Assembly: GCA_002418285.1 (NCBI GenBank)
Contig: DIDT01000046.1
Span: 1 to 12,983, forward strand
Source: Phycisphaerales bacterium UBA5793
GTDB lineage: Bacteria > Planctomycetota > Phycisphaerae > Phycisphaerales > UBA5793
Reading direction: 5' to 3'
DNA: 12,983 bases
Part shown: positions 1-7,480 of the stretch, piece after piece
Layout of the letters: each line of letters begins with the position of its first letter
Numbering within the stretch: the stretch's first letter is position 1
Position numbers and translations under genes: made by a program
Notes under the pieces: model-generated
What the model was told of the DNA's origin: nothing
Databases searched by the model: none
What the model saw: only the letters and a program-made list of their open reading frames with translations

Positions 1-197
1 GGACTCCACTCCGTGCAAGTCCAGTAGTCCGGCTCATCGAATGAGTACTCGCCGGGATTGTCGAGCGCATAGAGCGCATCTTCCAACTGAGTATCGGTTC
101 GATAGTGCAGATGGATATCCGTCCACAGTTGATGCTTGTTCGCCAGATCGACAATGGTCTTGGGCAAGAAAACGGGACTGGTACGATTGTTTGGCAT
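1..197 (-). CDS. Partial paralogue of the second half of a glycoside-hydrolase-like domain (3' end outside window)
   Basis: The reading frame starts at an ATG (complement of 195-197) preceded by a purine-rich GGCGGAGAGAAG ribosome-binding site, and runs off the left edge after 65 codons. From about residue 13 it is almost identical to residues 653-704 of the large HAF/hydrolase protein encoded at 1652-4204: both contain KTIVDLANKHQLW, the WTDIHLHYRTD strand and the CTEWS motif with the putative nucleophile Glu. Over 162 aligned bases (1-162 against 2088-2249) I count about 15 differences, but only one residue changes (YWTC instead of YWAC), so almost all differences are silent. The first ~12 residues (MPNNRTSPVFLP) are unrelated or badly diverged, and the upstream half of the barrel with the Asn-Glu motif is absent. 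It lies 28 bases after the HAF gene and is probably co-transcribed with it. It may be a truncated copy or a genuine half-domain protein; the missing 3' part prevents a decision. Confidence 0.6.
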   Translation of the reverse strand, partial: MPNNRTSPVFLPKTIVDLANKHQLWTDIHLHYRTDTQLEDALYALDNPGEYSFDEPDYWTCTEWS

Positions 198-225
198 GTT
201 CTTCTCTCCGCCTTTCGGGTTGCTC

Positions 226-1608
226 CTATTCAAACCGCTCCACAACCAACTGGCTGATCTTGCAGCCGTTCTGTTGCACGGCCTGAATCAGCACATCACC
301 AAGATTGCGGGCGCCGATCGGGACGAAGCGTGTGAGCGTTGCGATGCCGTTCTGGTTGGCGACGGCGGAGCCGATCTGAATCGGGTCGTCGAGTTGGAGG
401 GTGACGCCGTCGGTGTGGTTGCAGCCGGGCACGAGTGTGCCCCCGCCGTGTGTGCTGTAGTAGAAGGTGATGCGCGCTCCGGGTGTGCAGCCGGTGACGC
501 GAAGTCCGTTGAGCGTCCCGGCCCGGCCGGGTTGCGGGCCTTGGAGAGTCAACGTTGGATGGACGGGCGTGATGAGGTAGGCACTCGACCCACCGTTGAT
601 TCGATAGCCACGTCCCACAATTTCACCTGCGTTGTTGATGTCGAACGCTCCGTCCAATACCGACCAGTTGTTTCGCGGCGGAACAAGTGTGTGCAGATTC
701 ACCATCGGTCCGCCATTCTCATAGAGAAACGCTCCGAATACAAGTGGGAGGTCATCGATAACAAGTCCGCCGACTACCTGATCCAAGTCATTGAGCGCCC
801 AAGCGAAGGACTGCGGCCCGAGGCTGTCGTTGTGAATGTTGATGATGCTCCGGTTCCGCCAGATCACGGCGCGCGCCGTGGAGTCCAGTGCATGCGCGTA
901 CCCGGCGACAACTTCCGACTCGTTGATGTCTTGGGCGTAACTGTTCCGGTTGCTGAGCAGGCTTCCAATATTGATGAGTTCGCCGTTCTCCCAGAGGAAC
1001 GCACGAACGCCGGAGAATTCGCTCCCTGACGCGTAGCCCACAACCTGGTCCTGGTCGTTGATCGCCTGAGCATCCCCGCCCCGATCGCCGAAATCACCCA
1101 AAGCCGTCATCTGGCCATCGATCCAGATAAATGGATTCGTATCCGTTCCGAGAAAGTCCGCTCCTCCGACGACATGTCCCTGCGTGTTGATGCCGTAGGC
1201 AGTCGAATCCGCGCCTCCCAAGGTGCCAAGTTCAATAATGCCACCCGTGCTCGGCCAGAGGACTGCTCGCTGCGCCAGTTGCGCCGTGCGAGCGAATCCG
1301 ACGACATCGCCGGCACTGTTGATGTCGTATGGTTGCGTGTCGTACCCTCCGACGAGCAAGGGCAGATAGTGGGACGAACCGTCCTGCCAGACGAACGCGA
1401 GGAGATTCCCCGATAGCCCATCAACCGTCACTCCGGCAATGATGCCCTCGTTGTTGATGGCCCGCGCTGATGCGAGGCCTAGACCCCCGGGGTCGCCAAC
1501 ATTGATGATCGCGTAGCGAACACTCTCTTGGGCCAGCGCCGGAGCATTGGCCGCGAGCAGAGTGCTCGCGGCCAGGCTGGTAATTGAAAAGGAAAATCTG
1601 CAATGCAT
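226..1608 (-). CDS. Secreted HAF-repeat protein, probable seven-bladed beta-propeller
   Basis: A 460-residue exported protein of unknown function. I chose the ATG at 1608 because GGAG lies 6 bases upstream and it gives a clean signal peptide (MHCRFSFSITSLAASTLLAA, probable cleavage after ALA at residue 26); the frame is open further upstream to 1668, but that lacks these signs. Seven copies of an INxxGxVVG motif begin near residues 51, 96, 140, 183, 228, 272 and 324, spaced 43-52 residues apart. Each is followed by an AFLW/AVLW strand, for example RAFLWENG at 202-209. This is the HAF-repeat family, named for its HAF motif. Seven such units suggest a seven-bladed propeller, which is inference. 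Residues 350-460 form a separate Gly/Thr-rich C-terminal domain with cysteines at 374, 396 and 449. The gene follows the large HAF/hydrolase gene by 43 bases on the same strand, so an operon is likely. No substrate can be named. Confidence 0.85.
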   Translation of the reverse strand: MHCRFSFSITSLAASTLLAANAPALAQESVRYAIINVGDPGGLGLASARAINNEGIIAGVTVDGLSGNLLAFVWQDGSSHYLPLLVGGYDTQPYDINSAGDVVGFARTAQLAQRAVLWPSTGGIIELGTLGGADSTAYGINTQGHVVGGADFLGTDTNPFIWIDGQMTALGDFGDRGGDAQAINDQDQVVGYASGSEFSGVRAFLWENGELINIGSLLSNRNSYAQDINESEVVAGYAHALDSTARAVIWRNRSIINIHNDSLGPQSFAWALNDLDQVVGGLVIDDLPLVFGAFLYENGGPMVNLHTLVPPRNNWSVLDGAFDINNAGEIVGRGYRINGGSSAYLITPVHPTLTLQGPQPGRAGTLNGLRVTGCTPGARITFYYSTHGGGTLVPGCNHTDGVTLQLDDPIQIGSAVANQNGIATLTRFVPIGARNLGDVLIQAVQQNGCKISQLVVERFE

Positions 1609-1651
1609 AAGTATCTCCATTCCGGAATTGTATTGAGCCATCACAGCATGA

Positions 1652-4204
1652 TCACGGGCGCGGTACAATCACACCGCAGTCCACCGTCGGAGTTGTCGGG
1701 TGCGGATCGAAATCATCGATCAATACGCCGTCAGCGTCGTTTTGGAGATCGCCTCTGATTTTGGTCCACAGGTTGGTGGGATCGTCAATCCATGCGCCGT
1801 CGGGATGTACTTGACTGGCCCGAACGACCGTGAGATAAAACACATCCGGCGATGGCGTCTCATCATCTCCCTGCCAGAACTCGCCGTAGCACGCCATCAG
1901 GAGATTGTACGAGATCATCTCATCCAGATCGCGCTCAAAGTCTGGGAACGGATCGCGAGCCAGTCCGCCCCCACTCGTCCCCCAGCCATATACGAAGTCA
2001 TCCCAGTCAACTGCCGGCGCTTCGTTCGAACTAAAGTACTTGCCGAACTCCTCTGAGTTTGCTTGAAGCCAAGTCTCCAAAGGTGTCGGGCTCCACTCCG
2101 TACACGCCCAATAGTCCGGCTCGTCAAACGAGTACTCGCCGGGATTGTCGAGAGCGTAGAGCGCATCCTCCAACTGCGTATCAGTTCGATAGTGCAGATG
2201 GATATCCGTCCAGAGTTGATGCTTGTTCGCCAGATCGACGATGGTCTTGATGGCGAGGCCCGCCCGCTCCGCATCGGTCGTGAGACCGGGATTGCGCAGG
2301 TCGGCGTTCTGCCCGCTAAGTGCATTCAAAGAAGTGAACGCAGGTGAAACAATGCGCAGCGGCCGGCCCGCCAGCGCTGAGGCCATGCGCACGACTTCAA
2401 CCTGCTCTTCGATCCACGCCGCCACTTCGGCGCAAGCAGCCGCGAAGCAAGCGCCGTAGAGATTTCCAATATCAGTATTCGAGCATCCGCTGATGCCATA
2501 GAGGTAGTAGTCGCCGGCGCCGCCGAAGATCTCATTGCCGATCTGGATGTAGTCGATGCTGTACGCGTAGCGGTACGCGAACGCGAACAGGTTATCGAGG
2601 TATTCATCTTTGGTGGGTGAGGTCGATTCCGTGTAGATGCGGTCGTGACCGCTTTGGGCCGGATCGTTGCACCGAATGGTCGCCAGGATCTCCCTTGGAC
2701 CGGCCCCTTCTGCGCCTCCCTCCATCCAGTCGGCGAGATTCGCATTCTGAGTCGCGCAGGCCGCCGAGTTGTTCACGATGTTGTCAAGGTCTTCCTCGTG
2801 AATGTGCAATCGCACGATCTGCATCTGCGTGACTTCTGCAGCCTTGGAATCAACTCCGTCAGGGCCCGTTGCATACAAGCCGACGCGCATCTCTTCACTC
2901 TTGTCGATAAGCCAGTCGGCGCCAGTCGTGTCGGGGTAATTGGTCGGATCGTGAATGATGTCGCGGTAGTCGGGGACTCCGTTGTTGTTCGTGTCGTACG
3001 GCACGATCTTGAATGGGATCCAGTAATCCGTCTCCGCGTCGATCTTGGCGACGCCGACGATCTCGCCGTCGTCATTGATGTCGGTCGGACGGAACTCGAG
3101 CAGGTCATCTGGAAGTCCAACCACGGTGTCGGTGAGATAGAACTCCGTTCTATCGAATGTGGAGTGTGACAGATCTTCGGCGACCCAGAGGTAGGCCGAC
3201 ACCGAACCCGGTACATAACCGACGACTTCGGGCAGCGTCTCGTTGTTGATTGCGGAGGCCATCCAAGTGCTCGACAATTCCTCCTGCGTCCAGGATGGAC
3301 CGCTCGAGTAGACCCAGAGGCTGGAATCGACCACTGCGCCCGTCGATGTCGTGAAGGTTGACCCGATGATGTGGCCGCTGCCGTTGGTATCGACGGCGTG
3401 GGCGTACTGGGTGTCGGTCGTGAGACCGCTCAGGTCGACAACGTTCCAGCCGGACGCGTAGTACCAGACGACTGCCTGCAAATAGTCAGCATCTTCACTC
3501 GTGCCGGCAATGTACGGGTTGGTGGTGCTGTCGGGATCGACACCGAAGGCCGCCGTTCCGCCGCCTGTGTGCAATGGCGGCAGAGGTACAGTCTCGAAAC
3601 TCGAACTCCACGCCACTGGAACGCCGCTGGCCGACGCCCCGACCACAACTCCGTTTTCATTGACGTCGTACGCATAGCCCGCTCCGATGTCGTAGACGGT
3701 GCCTTCGCGATCATCCGGATTATCGAATTCGTAGTAGAACGCGGTATCGGTTCCGCTCACATCGCGTGTGCCGCAGATGCCGATGTCCTCAGCGTTGTTG
3801 ATCCCGGTCGCACACCCGACGATCGCCGTGCCGTACTCGTCTTTGAGAGGCCCCTGCCAACCAGCGAGCGTACTCGTCCCATTCGAGAGGCCTGAGTCGC
3901 GCCAGAAGTAGATGTTGTCGTCGCCGTCGTCGATGAACGTGGCGACCACGTCTCCATCGGCATTCATGTGCACGCCTGCCGTTTCATCCAACGTAAGGGA
4001 ACCCGCAAGCGCCAGCGGCTGGAGCGGAACGAAGACGAACGGTTTGAACATCGGTGCCGGAATCAACAGATTCGACTCGGTTGCCGTCGTGCTGGCGGCA
4101 GCGAGCATGCTCACTGTGCTGGCCAGGGAGACGGTGCCGCGCGGTGGCGCCGCCGCGGCGGAGTTCACGTGCCAGAGTGTTTCGCCTCCTGCTGCGAGCA
4201 CCAC
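1652..4204 (-). CDS. Large secreted protein: HAF repeats fused to a glycoside-hydrolase-like domain (start disrupted by homopolymer)
   Basis: The coordinates give the longest uninterrupted frame, 850 residues from a GTG at 4204. The natural start is probably the ATG at 4268, which has GGAGG 7 bases upstream but is put out of frame by a run of nine C on the coding strand; with eight C the product would be about 871 residues with a signal peptide. Residues 75-390 hold seven HAF-type motifs (near 80, 135, 181, 222, 271, 319, 376, such as INDDGEIVG). Next comes a calcium-loop-like linker, DTNNNGVPD (404-412). Residues 435-830 resemble a clan GH-A TIM barrel: IQIGNEIFG with Asn557-Glu558 as likely acid/base, WTDIHLHYRTD at 665-675, and CTEWS with Glu703 as likely nucleophile. 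The two glutamates sit about 145 residues apart, as is usual for that clan. The hydrolase assignment comes from motifs only; substrate unknown. It probably heads an operon with the next two minus-strand genes. Confidence 0.75.
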   Translation of the reverse strand: MVLAAGGETLWHVNSAAAAPPRGTVSLASTVSMLAAASTTATESNLLIPAPMFKPFVFVPLQPLALAGSLTLDETAGVHMNADGDVVATFIDDGDDNIYFWRDSGLSNGTSTLAGWQGPLKDEYGTAIVGCATGINNAEDIGICGTRDVSGTDTAFYYEFDNPDDREGTVYDIGAGYAYDVNENGVVVGASASGVPVAWSSSFETVPLPPLHTGGGTAAFGVDPDSTTNPYIAGTSEDADYLQAVVWYYASGWNVVDLSGLTTDTQYAHAVDTNGSGHIIGSTFTTSTGAVVDSSLWVYSSGPSWTQEELSSTWMASAINNETLPEVVGYVPGSVSAYLWVAEDLSHSTFDRTEFYLTDTVVGLPDDLLEFRPTDINDDGEIVGVAKIDAETDYWIPFKIVPYDTNNNGVPDYRDIIHDPTNYPDTTGADWLIDKSEEMRVGLYATGPDGVDSKAAEVTQMQIVRLHIHEEDLDNIVNNSAACATQNANLADWMEGGAEGAGPREILATIRCNDPAQSGHDRIYTESTSPTKDEYLDNLFAFAYRYAYSIDYIQIGNEIFGGAGDYYLYGISGCSNTDIGNLYGACFAAACAEVAAWIEEQVEVVRMASALAGRPLRIVSPAFTSLNALSGQNADLRNPGLTTDAERAGLAIKTIVDLANKHQLWTDIHLHYRTDTQLEDALYALDNPGEYSFDEPDYWACTEWSPTPLETWLQANSEEFGKYFSSNEAPAVDWDDFVYGWGTSGGGLARDPFPDFERDLDEMISYNLLMACYGEFWQGDDETPSPDVFYLTVVRASQVHPDGAWIDDPTNLWTKIRGDLQNDADGVLIDDFDPHPTTPTVDCGVIVPRP

Positions 4205-4246
4205 GGCTCCAACTCCAAACAGCGCCAGACTGAACGAAAACCTAAC

Positions 4247-4255
4247 GGGGGGGGG
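4247..4255. repeat. Nine-base G/C homopolymer inside the 5' end of the HAF/hydrolase gene
   Basis: Nine consecutive G on the plus strand (C on the coding strand) lie four codons after the ATG at 4268. With nine C the frame reads MTFRSPPR and stops at TAG (4242-4244). With eight C it reads through as MTFRSPPVRFSFSLALFG and joins the 850-residue frame, creating a typical signal peptide whose RFSFS stretch also occurs in the signal peptide of the neighbouring HAF protein. It could be a sequencing or assembly error, a phase-variable tract, or a slippage site. Confidence 0.8.
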
Positions 4256-4351
4256 ATCGGAACGTCATGACTGAACCTCCATCCAAGGGTGCAGCGACGC
4301 GGCTCGACGGTTGACGCAACCGGCCGAACCGCGCCGGAAGTTGTCCTTCCG

Positions 4352-4372
4352 CGGCGGGCGCTGCGCCCGCCG
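4352..4372. other. GC-rich hairpin in the divergent intergenic region
   Basis: CGGCGGGCG, loop CTG, CGCCCGCCG: a perfect 9-bp stem with a 3-base loop. It lies about 85 bases upstream of the minus-strand ATG at 4268 and about 200 bases upstream of the ABC ATPase start. No T-run follows on either strand, so it is not a clear intrinsic terminator; it may be a leader structure. The rest of 4269-4568 shows no gene. Confidence 0.45.
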
Positions 4373-4432
4373 GTCCCCCGAGTTTGATCCCACGTTCGCG
4401 GCGACCCGGACAGACCGATCGCCGCTTGATAC

Positions 4433-4460
4433 AAGATACCTGCAGACCGAAATCGTGCAA
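4433..4460 (-). promoter_or_regulatory. Possible sigma-70-like promoter for the minus-strand HAF operon
   Basis: On the minus strand TTGCAC (4455-4460) and TATCTT (4433-4438) are separated by 16 bases, a fair match to -35/-10 boxes. They lie about 165 bases upstream of the ATG at 4268. Planctomycete promoters are poorly defined, so this is a weak call. Confidence 0.25.
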
Positions 4461-4568
4461 GGGCCAAAGCGATAAACTGGAGAAGAAAGTCGAATTTTCT
4501 TGCGGGTCGTGACCAAGGTCGACTCTCTTGCTTGCGCCCCTCCGCCCCTCCGCGCTAACCTTCCCAAC

Positions 4569-5456
4569 GTGACCGCCGACACTCCGCCACTCCTCGACGT
4601 CCGCAACCTGCACACCCACTTTCCCGTGCACAGCGGGGTGCTGCAGCGCACCACCGGCTGGGTCAAGGCCGTCGACGGCGTCTCATTCACGATCGCTCCC
4701 GGCGAGACGCTCGGCCTGGTCGGCGAGTCCGGCTGCGGCAAGACCACCGTCGGCCGCACCATCCTCCGCCTCATCCCCGCCACCAGCGGCAAAGTCCTCT
4801 ACAAGGATCGCGACATACTCAAACTCAGTCGCGCCGAGATGAAGCCCCTCCGCCGCGAGATGCAGATCATCTTCCAGGATCCGGCCGGCTCGCTCAACCC
4901 GCGCCTCAGCGTCGGCAAGATCATCGGCGAACCCATCGAAGTGCACGGCCTGGCCAAAGGCGATGACCTGCGCAAGCAGGTCGAGCAACTTCTCGATCGC
5001 GTCGGCCTGCCCCGCGCCACCGCCGATCGCTACCCGCACGAATTCTCAGGCGGCCAGCGCCAGCGCATCGGCATCGCCCGCGCCCTGGCCCTGCATCCCA
5101 AACTCATTATCTGCGACGAACCGACCTCGGCGCTCGACGTCTCCATCCAGAGCCAGATCCTCAACCTGCTCAAGGACCTTCAGAACGACCTCGGCCTGTC
5201 GTACCTCTTCATCAGTCACGACATGGCTGTCGTACAGCACATCTGCGATCGCGTGGCAGTGATGTTCCGCGGCAGGATCGTCGAGATGAAGGACCGCGAC
5301 TCGATCTACAAGAACCCGGAGCATCCCTACACCCAATCGCTGCTCGCGGCGGTCCCCGAGCCCAAGCCGCGCCGCCGCCGTCGCCACGTTCCGTATGAGC
5401 CTGAACCTGAATTGGCCGAGACTGCAAAGGCAAAGGCCGCCGCCACTACCACCTGA
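4569..5456 (+). CDS. Oligopeptide/dipeptide-type ABC transporter ATP-binding protein (OppF/DppF family)
   Basis: A cytoplasmic ATPase that would power an inner-membrane peptide or nickel-type importer. In the 295-residue form: Walker A GESGCGKT (52-59), Q-loop FQDP (Gln103), signature SGGQ (160-163), Walker B LIICDE (179-184) and H-loop His217. The segment NPEHPYTQSLLAAVPEP (249-265) is the characteristic OppF/DppF C-terminal motif. A Lys/Ala/Glu-rich tail follows. I chose the GTG at 4569, giving MTADTPPLLDVRNLHTHF, the usual N-terminal length; the frame is open back to a TTG at 4500, but that extension is low-complexity and the GGAG upstream is too far away. Neither start has a good Shine-Dalgarno. 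No permease, binding protein or OppD partner lies in the window. The zinc-module gene follows after 19 bases. Confidence 0.9.
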   Translation: MTADTPPLLDVRNLHTHFPVHSGVLQRTTGWVKAVDGVSFTIAPGETLGLVGESGCGKTTVGRTILRLIPATSGKVLYKDRDILKLSRAEMKPLRREMQIIFQDPAGSLNPRLSVGKIIGEPIEVHGLAKGDDLRKQVEQLLDRVGLPRATADRYPHEFSGGQRQRIGIARALALHPKLIICDEPTSALDVSIQSQILNLLKDLQNDLGLSYLFISHDMAVVQHICDRVAVMFRGRIVEMKDRDSIYKNPEHPYTQSLLAAVPEPKPRRRRRHVPYEPEPELAETAKAKAAATTT

Positions 5457-5475
5457 CCTGCGAGCCGCTCACCCG

Positions 5476-5826
5476 ATGTACCGACCCGGCACCGACCCCG
5501 AGAATGTGCAGATGTCCGATGTCCTCTGCGACTTCTGCCAGAGCCCGTGGACCGAGGACCTGCCGCTCGTCGAGGGCCATCAGGGCAGCGTGATCTGCGG
5601 CAAGTGTGTCCGTGTGGCGTACTTACAGATCGTCCTGGCCGGTGCCGGCGAGCCGGCGCTGCCGGGTCTCAAATGCCGGCTGTGTCTCGAAGATCGCGAC
5701 GACCCGTCATGGGAAAGCCCGCTCGACGGGACGGTTCGCATCTGTAAGCGATGCATCGAGATGGCCGCCGACGCCATGGAGGCCGATCCTGACACGCAAT
5801 GGACCCGGCCGCGCACTGAGGCGTGA
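5476..5826 (+). CDS. Small protein with two ClpX-like four-cysteine zinc modules
   Basis: This 116-residue cytoplasmic protein has eight cysteines in four CxxC pairs: Cys18/21, 41/44, 67/70 and 90/93. Within each half the second pair follows after exactly 19 residues, so the protein is two tandem four-cysteine modules. The first (LCDFCQSPW...ICGKC) and second (KCRLC...ICKRC) resemble the zinc-binding N-terminal domain of ClpX, but no AAA+ domain follows. Inferred role: zinc-stabilised protein- or nucleic-acid-binding adaptor; no specific function can be given. The start at ATG 5476 lies 19 bases after the ABC ATPase stop, suggesting co-transcription; an ATG at 5512 (MSDVLCDFC) is an alternative start that keeps all cysteines. 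The frame remains open upstream within the ATPase gene, but that part is Pro/Arg-rich and unlikely to be translated. Confidence 0.75.
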   Translation: MYRPGTDPENVQMSDVLCDFCQSPWTEDLPLVEGHQGSVICGKCVRVAYLQIVLAGAGEPALPGLKCRLCLEDRDDPSWESPLDGTVRICKRCIEMAADAMEADPDTQWTRPRTEA

Positions 5827-6047
5827 TTGCCATCAAGGCGACGTGATTTTGCACGATTTTTGACATTTTCCGGAGCACCGGAGCCGATCCTGGTGTAAAT
5901 TATGAGTACGGATGAGCGGGCGGCGTGCGCGCTGATCAGGCCGCTCTCCGGATGCCCAAGGTCCGGGCCGCGGCCGACGCCGGTGATCGTTGAGACGATA
6001 ACCGACCGTAGAACAGGCTGTTACGCACCCGCGGAAAGGACCGAGAC

Positions 6048-7073
6048 ATGCTCACCACCACCAAAAATCTCAGCCGATCAGTCGGGGCGCGACGGGGCGG
6101 CCATCGGGCTCGCGGGGGCTTCACCCTCGTCGAACTCCTTGTCGTCATTGGCATTATCGCCCTGCTCGTCGGCTTGCTCCTGCCGGCTCTCGCCGCCGTT
6201 CGCCTGCAGGGCAAGGTCACCCAGACCCGAGCCCTCATGAAGAACCTCGGCGACGCCGTCGACAGCTTCGTCCTCACCCACAACCGCCAGCCCGGCGCCC
6301 TGAGTGAGCGGCAACTCGCCAGCGATTCGAACAACTACAGCATGATCAGCGGCACGGAAAATGCCCTGCTCGAACTCATGGGCGGGCTCACGGCCAACGG
6401 CGGCGACGTCTTCCAGATCGCCGGCCTGACGGTCTATCGCGATGACATCGGTCTCGGGCCCACCATCGGCGGGACCAAGTACGACGCCTACTTCAAGCCC
6501 AATCCCCGCGACCTCTACTACGTCAACGGGCAAAACGGCGGCTCGGGCGGCCAGGAAGATGTTGACAACAACCTGCCGCAGGACGGCGATGTCGCCCTGC
6601 CTGATCTCGTCGACTCCTTCGGCGCCCCGATCATCCTCTGGAGCAATAGTGGCTCCAAGGCCAAGGGATTGCGCGACATCTACGGCCGACCCGCGGTGGT
6701 CGCCTTCAAGTCGCAGGCCGGCAACACGAACGAAGGCGCCCCGTACTACTACTCATCGTTCCAGAGCTATACCAGCGCCCCGAAACTGATGATCGGTCGC
6801 GGCGGCGGCACGCCGATCAACCAGCGCGATCGCAGTTATCTCGCTGAGACCGTAGGAGGCATCGGCGGCGGACCCGCCCGCGAACTCTGTCAGGCCATCG
6901 CCGCCCATCCCACCCTCGACTCCACGCCGCGCGGCGGGTACGTCATGATGTCCGCCGGCAAGGACCTTATCTACTTCGATAAGGAACAGGTCGACAAGCC
7001 CCAGCAGAACAACCACTGGAGCGACGGCGACCTCAAGCGGTTCGACGACATCGTGCAGTACGGCGGCTCGTAA
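6048..7073 (+). CDS. Prepilin-type N-terminal cleavage/methylation protein (type II secretion/type IV pilus pseudopilin-like)
   Basis: A 341-residue pseudopilin. A 24-residue basic leader ends in RARGG, followed by FTLVELLVVIGIIALLVGLL; the prepilin peptidase would cut between Gly24 and Phe25, with the conserved Glu at mature position +5 (Glu29) and Phe as the methylated N-terminus. The hydrophobic helix continues to about residue 46 and anchors the protein in the inner membrane until assembly. The rest is a soluble, Gly- and Tyr-rich domain with no motif I can assign. The start is an ATG with AAAGGA 7 bases upstream. Planctomycetes carry many such single pseudopilin genes outside full secretion operons, and no secretion ATPase or platform gene is visible here. 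A terminator-like hairpin follows 38 bases after the stop, so it is probably monocistronic. Confidence 0.88.
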   Translation: MLTTTKNLSRSVGARRGGHRARGGFTLVELLVVIGIIALLVGLLLPALAAVRLQGKVTQTRALMKNLGDAVDSFVLTHNRQPGALSERQLASDSNNYSMISGTENALLELMGGLTANGGDVFQIAGLTVYRDDIGLGPTIGGTKYDAYFKPNPRDLYYVNGQNGGSGGQEDVDNNLPQDGDVALPDLVDSFGAPIILWSNSGSKAKGLRDIYGRPAVVAFKSQAGNTNEGAPYYYSSFQSYTSAPKLMIGRGGGTPINQRDRSYLAETVGGIGGGPARELCQAIAAHPTLDSTPRGGYVMMSAGKDLIYFDKEQVDKPQQNNHWSDGDLKRFDDIVQYGGS

Positions 7074-7111
7074 GCGACTCGTCTGACCATCTGAAGTGTT
7101 CCTCCCCGCAG

Positions 7112-7135
7112 CGCCCGGTCCGAGAGGATCGGGCG
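7112..7135 (+). terminator. Terminator-like hairpin after the pseudopilin gene
   Basis: A 10-bp stem, CGCCCGGTCC with GGATCGGGCG (one G-T pair), is closed by the GNRA-type tetraloop GAGA. It lies 38 bases after the pseudopilin stop codon. Only TT follows, so the U-tract is weak, but position and stability fit a terminator. Confidence 0.55.
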
Positions 7136-7220
7136 TTCGCCGTGGTGGTGACGGGCGTTCGTAAGTCGGGGGCGCAAAACGCGTGCCGCGCACAAAGACG
7201 CACGCTTTTGCCGCGCGCCG

Positions 7221-7236
7221 GCGCTCGCGCGAGCGC
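7221..7236. repeat. Perfect 16-base palindrome GCGCTCGCGCGAGCGC
   Basis: The sequence equals its own reverse complement over 16 bases. It sits in the GCGC-rich intergenic block and could be a dimer-binding operator or simply a by-product of the unusual composition. Confidence 0.6.
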
Positions 7237-7421
7237 ACCTGTGTGCAAAACCGAGCGCGTGCAGGCGCGCTGCGGCGCGCCTTTTACCCAGAGCGCCAAA
7301 TAGACGTTGACTTTCAAGAGTTTTCGGCGATTTTCAAAAATCTGCACCCCCCGATTCGACCAGGTCGAGAAGTTTTCGCGCCTTTTCAGAGGCTCAGCGC
7401 ACAAAACGCATTGAAGGCGTG

Positions 7422-7444
7422 CGCCGCTGTGCGCGGCGGTTTTT
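7422..7444 (+). terminator. Intrinsic-terminator-like hairpin with T-tail, no gene upstream
   Basis: CGCCGC (7422-7427), loop TGTGC and GCGGCG (7433-7438) are followed by G and five T (7440-7444). This is the classic intrinsic terminator form, but it lies 350 bases beyond the pseudopilin stop with no CDS between. It could end an unannotated small RNA from the GCGC-rich block, or be a fortuitous structure. Confidence 0.45.
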
Positions 7445-7480
7445 GGCTCAGTTTTGAGGTGCTGTTGAGCGAGCAGCGCG

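Noticed and set aside
136..1029. Long plus-strand open frame (297 codons) opposite the HAF-repeat gene
   Set aside because: It is antisense to a frame with a signal peptide and seven clear repeats, and its translation shows no family feature.
4500..4568. N-terminal extension of the ABC ATPase from TTG at 4500
   Set aside because: The extra 23 residues are low-complexity, the GGAG at 4479-4482 is 17 bases from the TTG, and family members begin close to the DVRNLHTHF segment.
5869..5882. TCCGG-AGCA-CCGGA hairpin as terminator of the ATPase/zinc-module operon
   Set aside because: The stem is only 5 bp, and no T-run follows on either strand.
5860..5903. TTGACA and TAAATTAT before the pseudopilin gene as a promoter
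   Set aside because: The boxes are about 30 bases apart, far from the usual 17, so they do not form a normal sigma-70 promoter.
5902..6240. Plus-strand open frame of 112 codons before and within the pseudopilin gene
   Set aside because: It overlaps the strongly supported prepilin leader in another frame and has a Pro/Ser/Arg-rich translation typical of a shadow frame.
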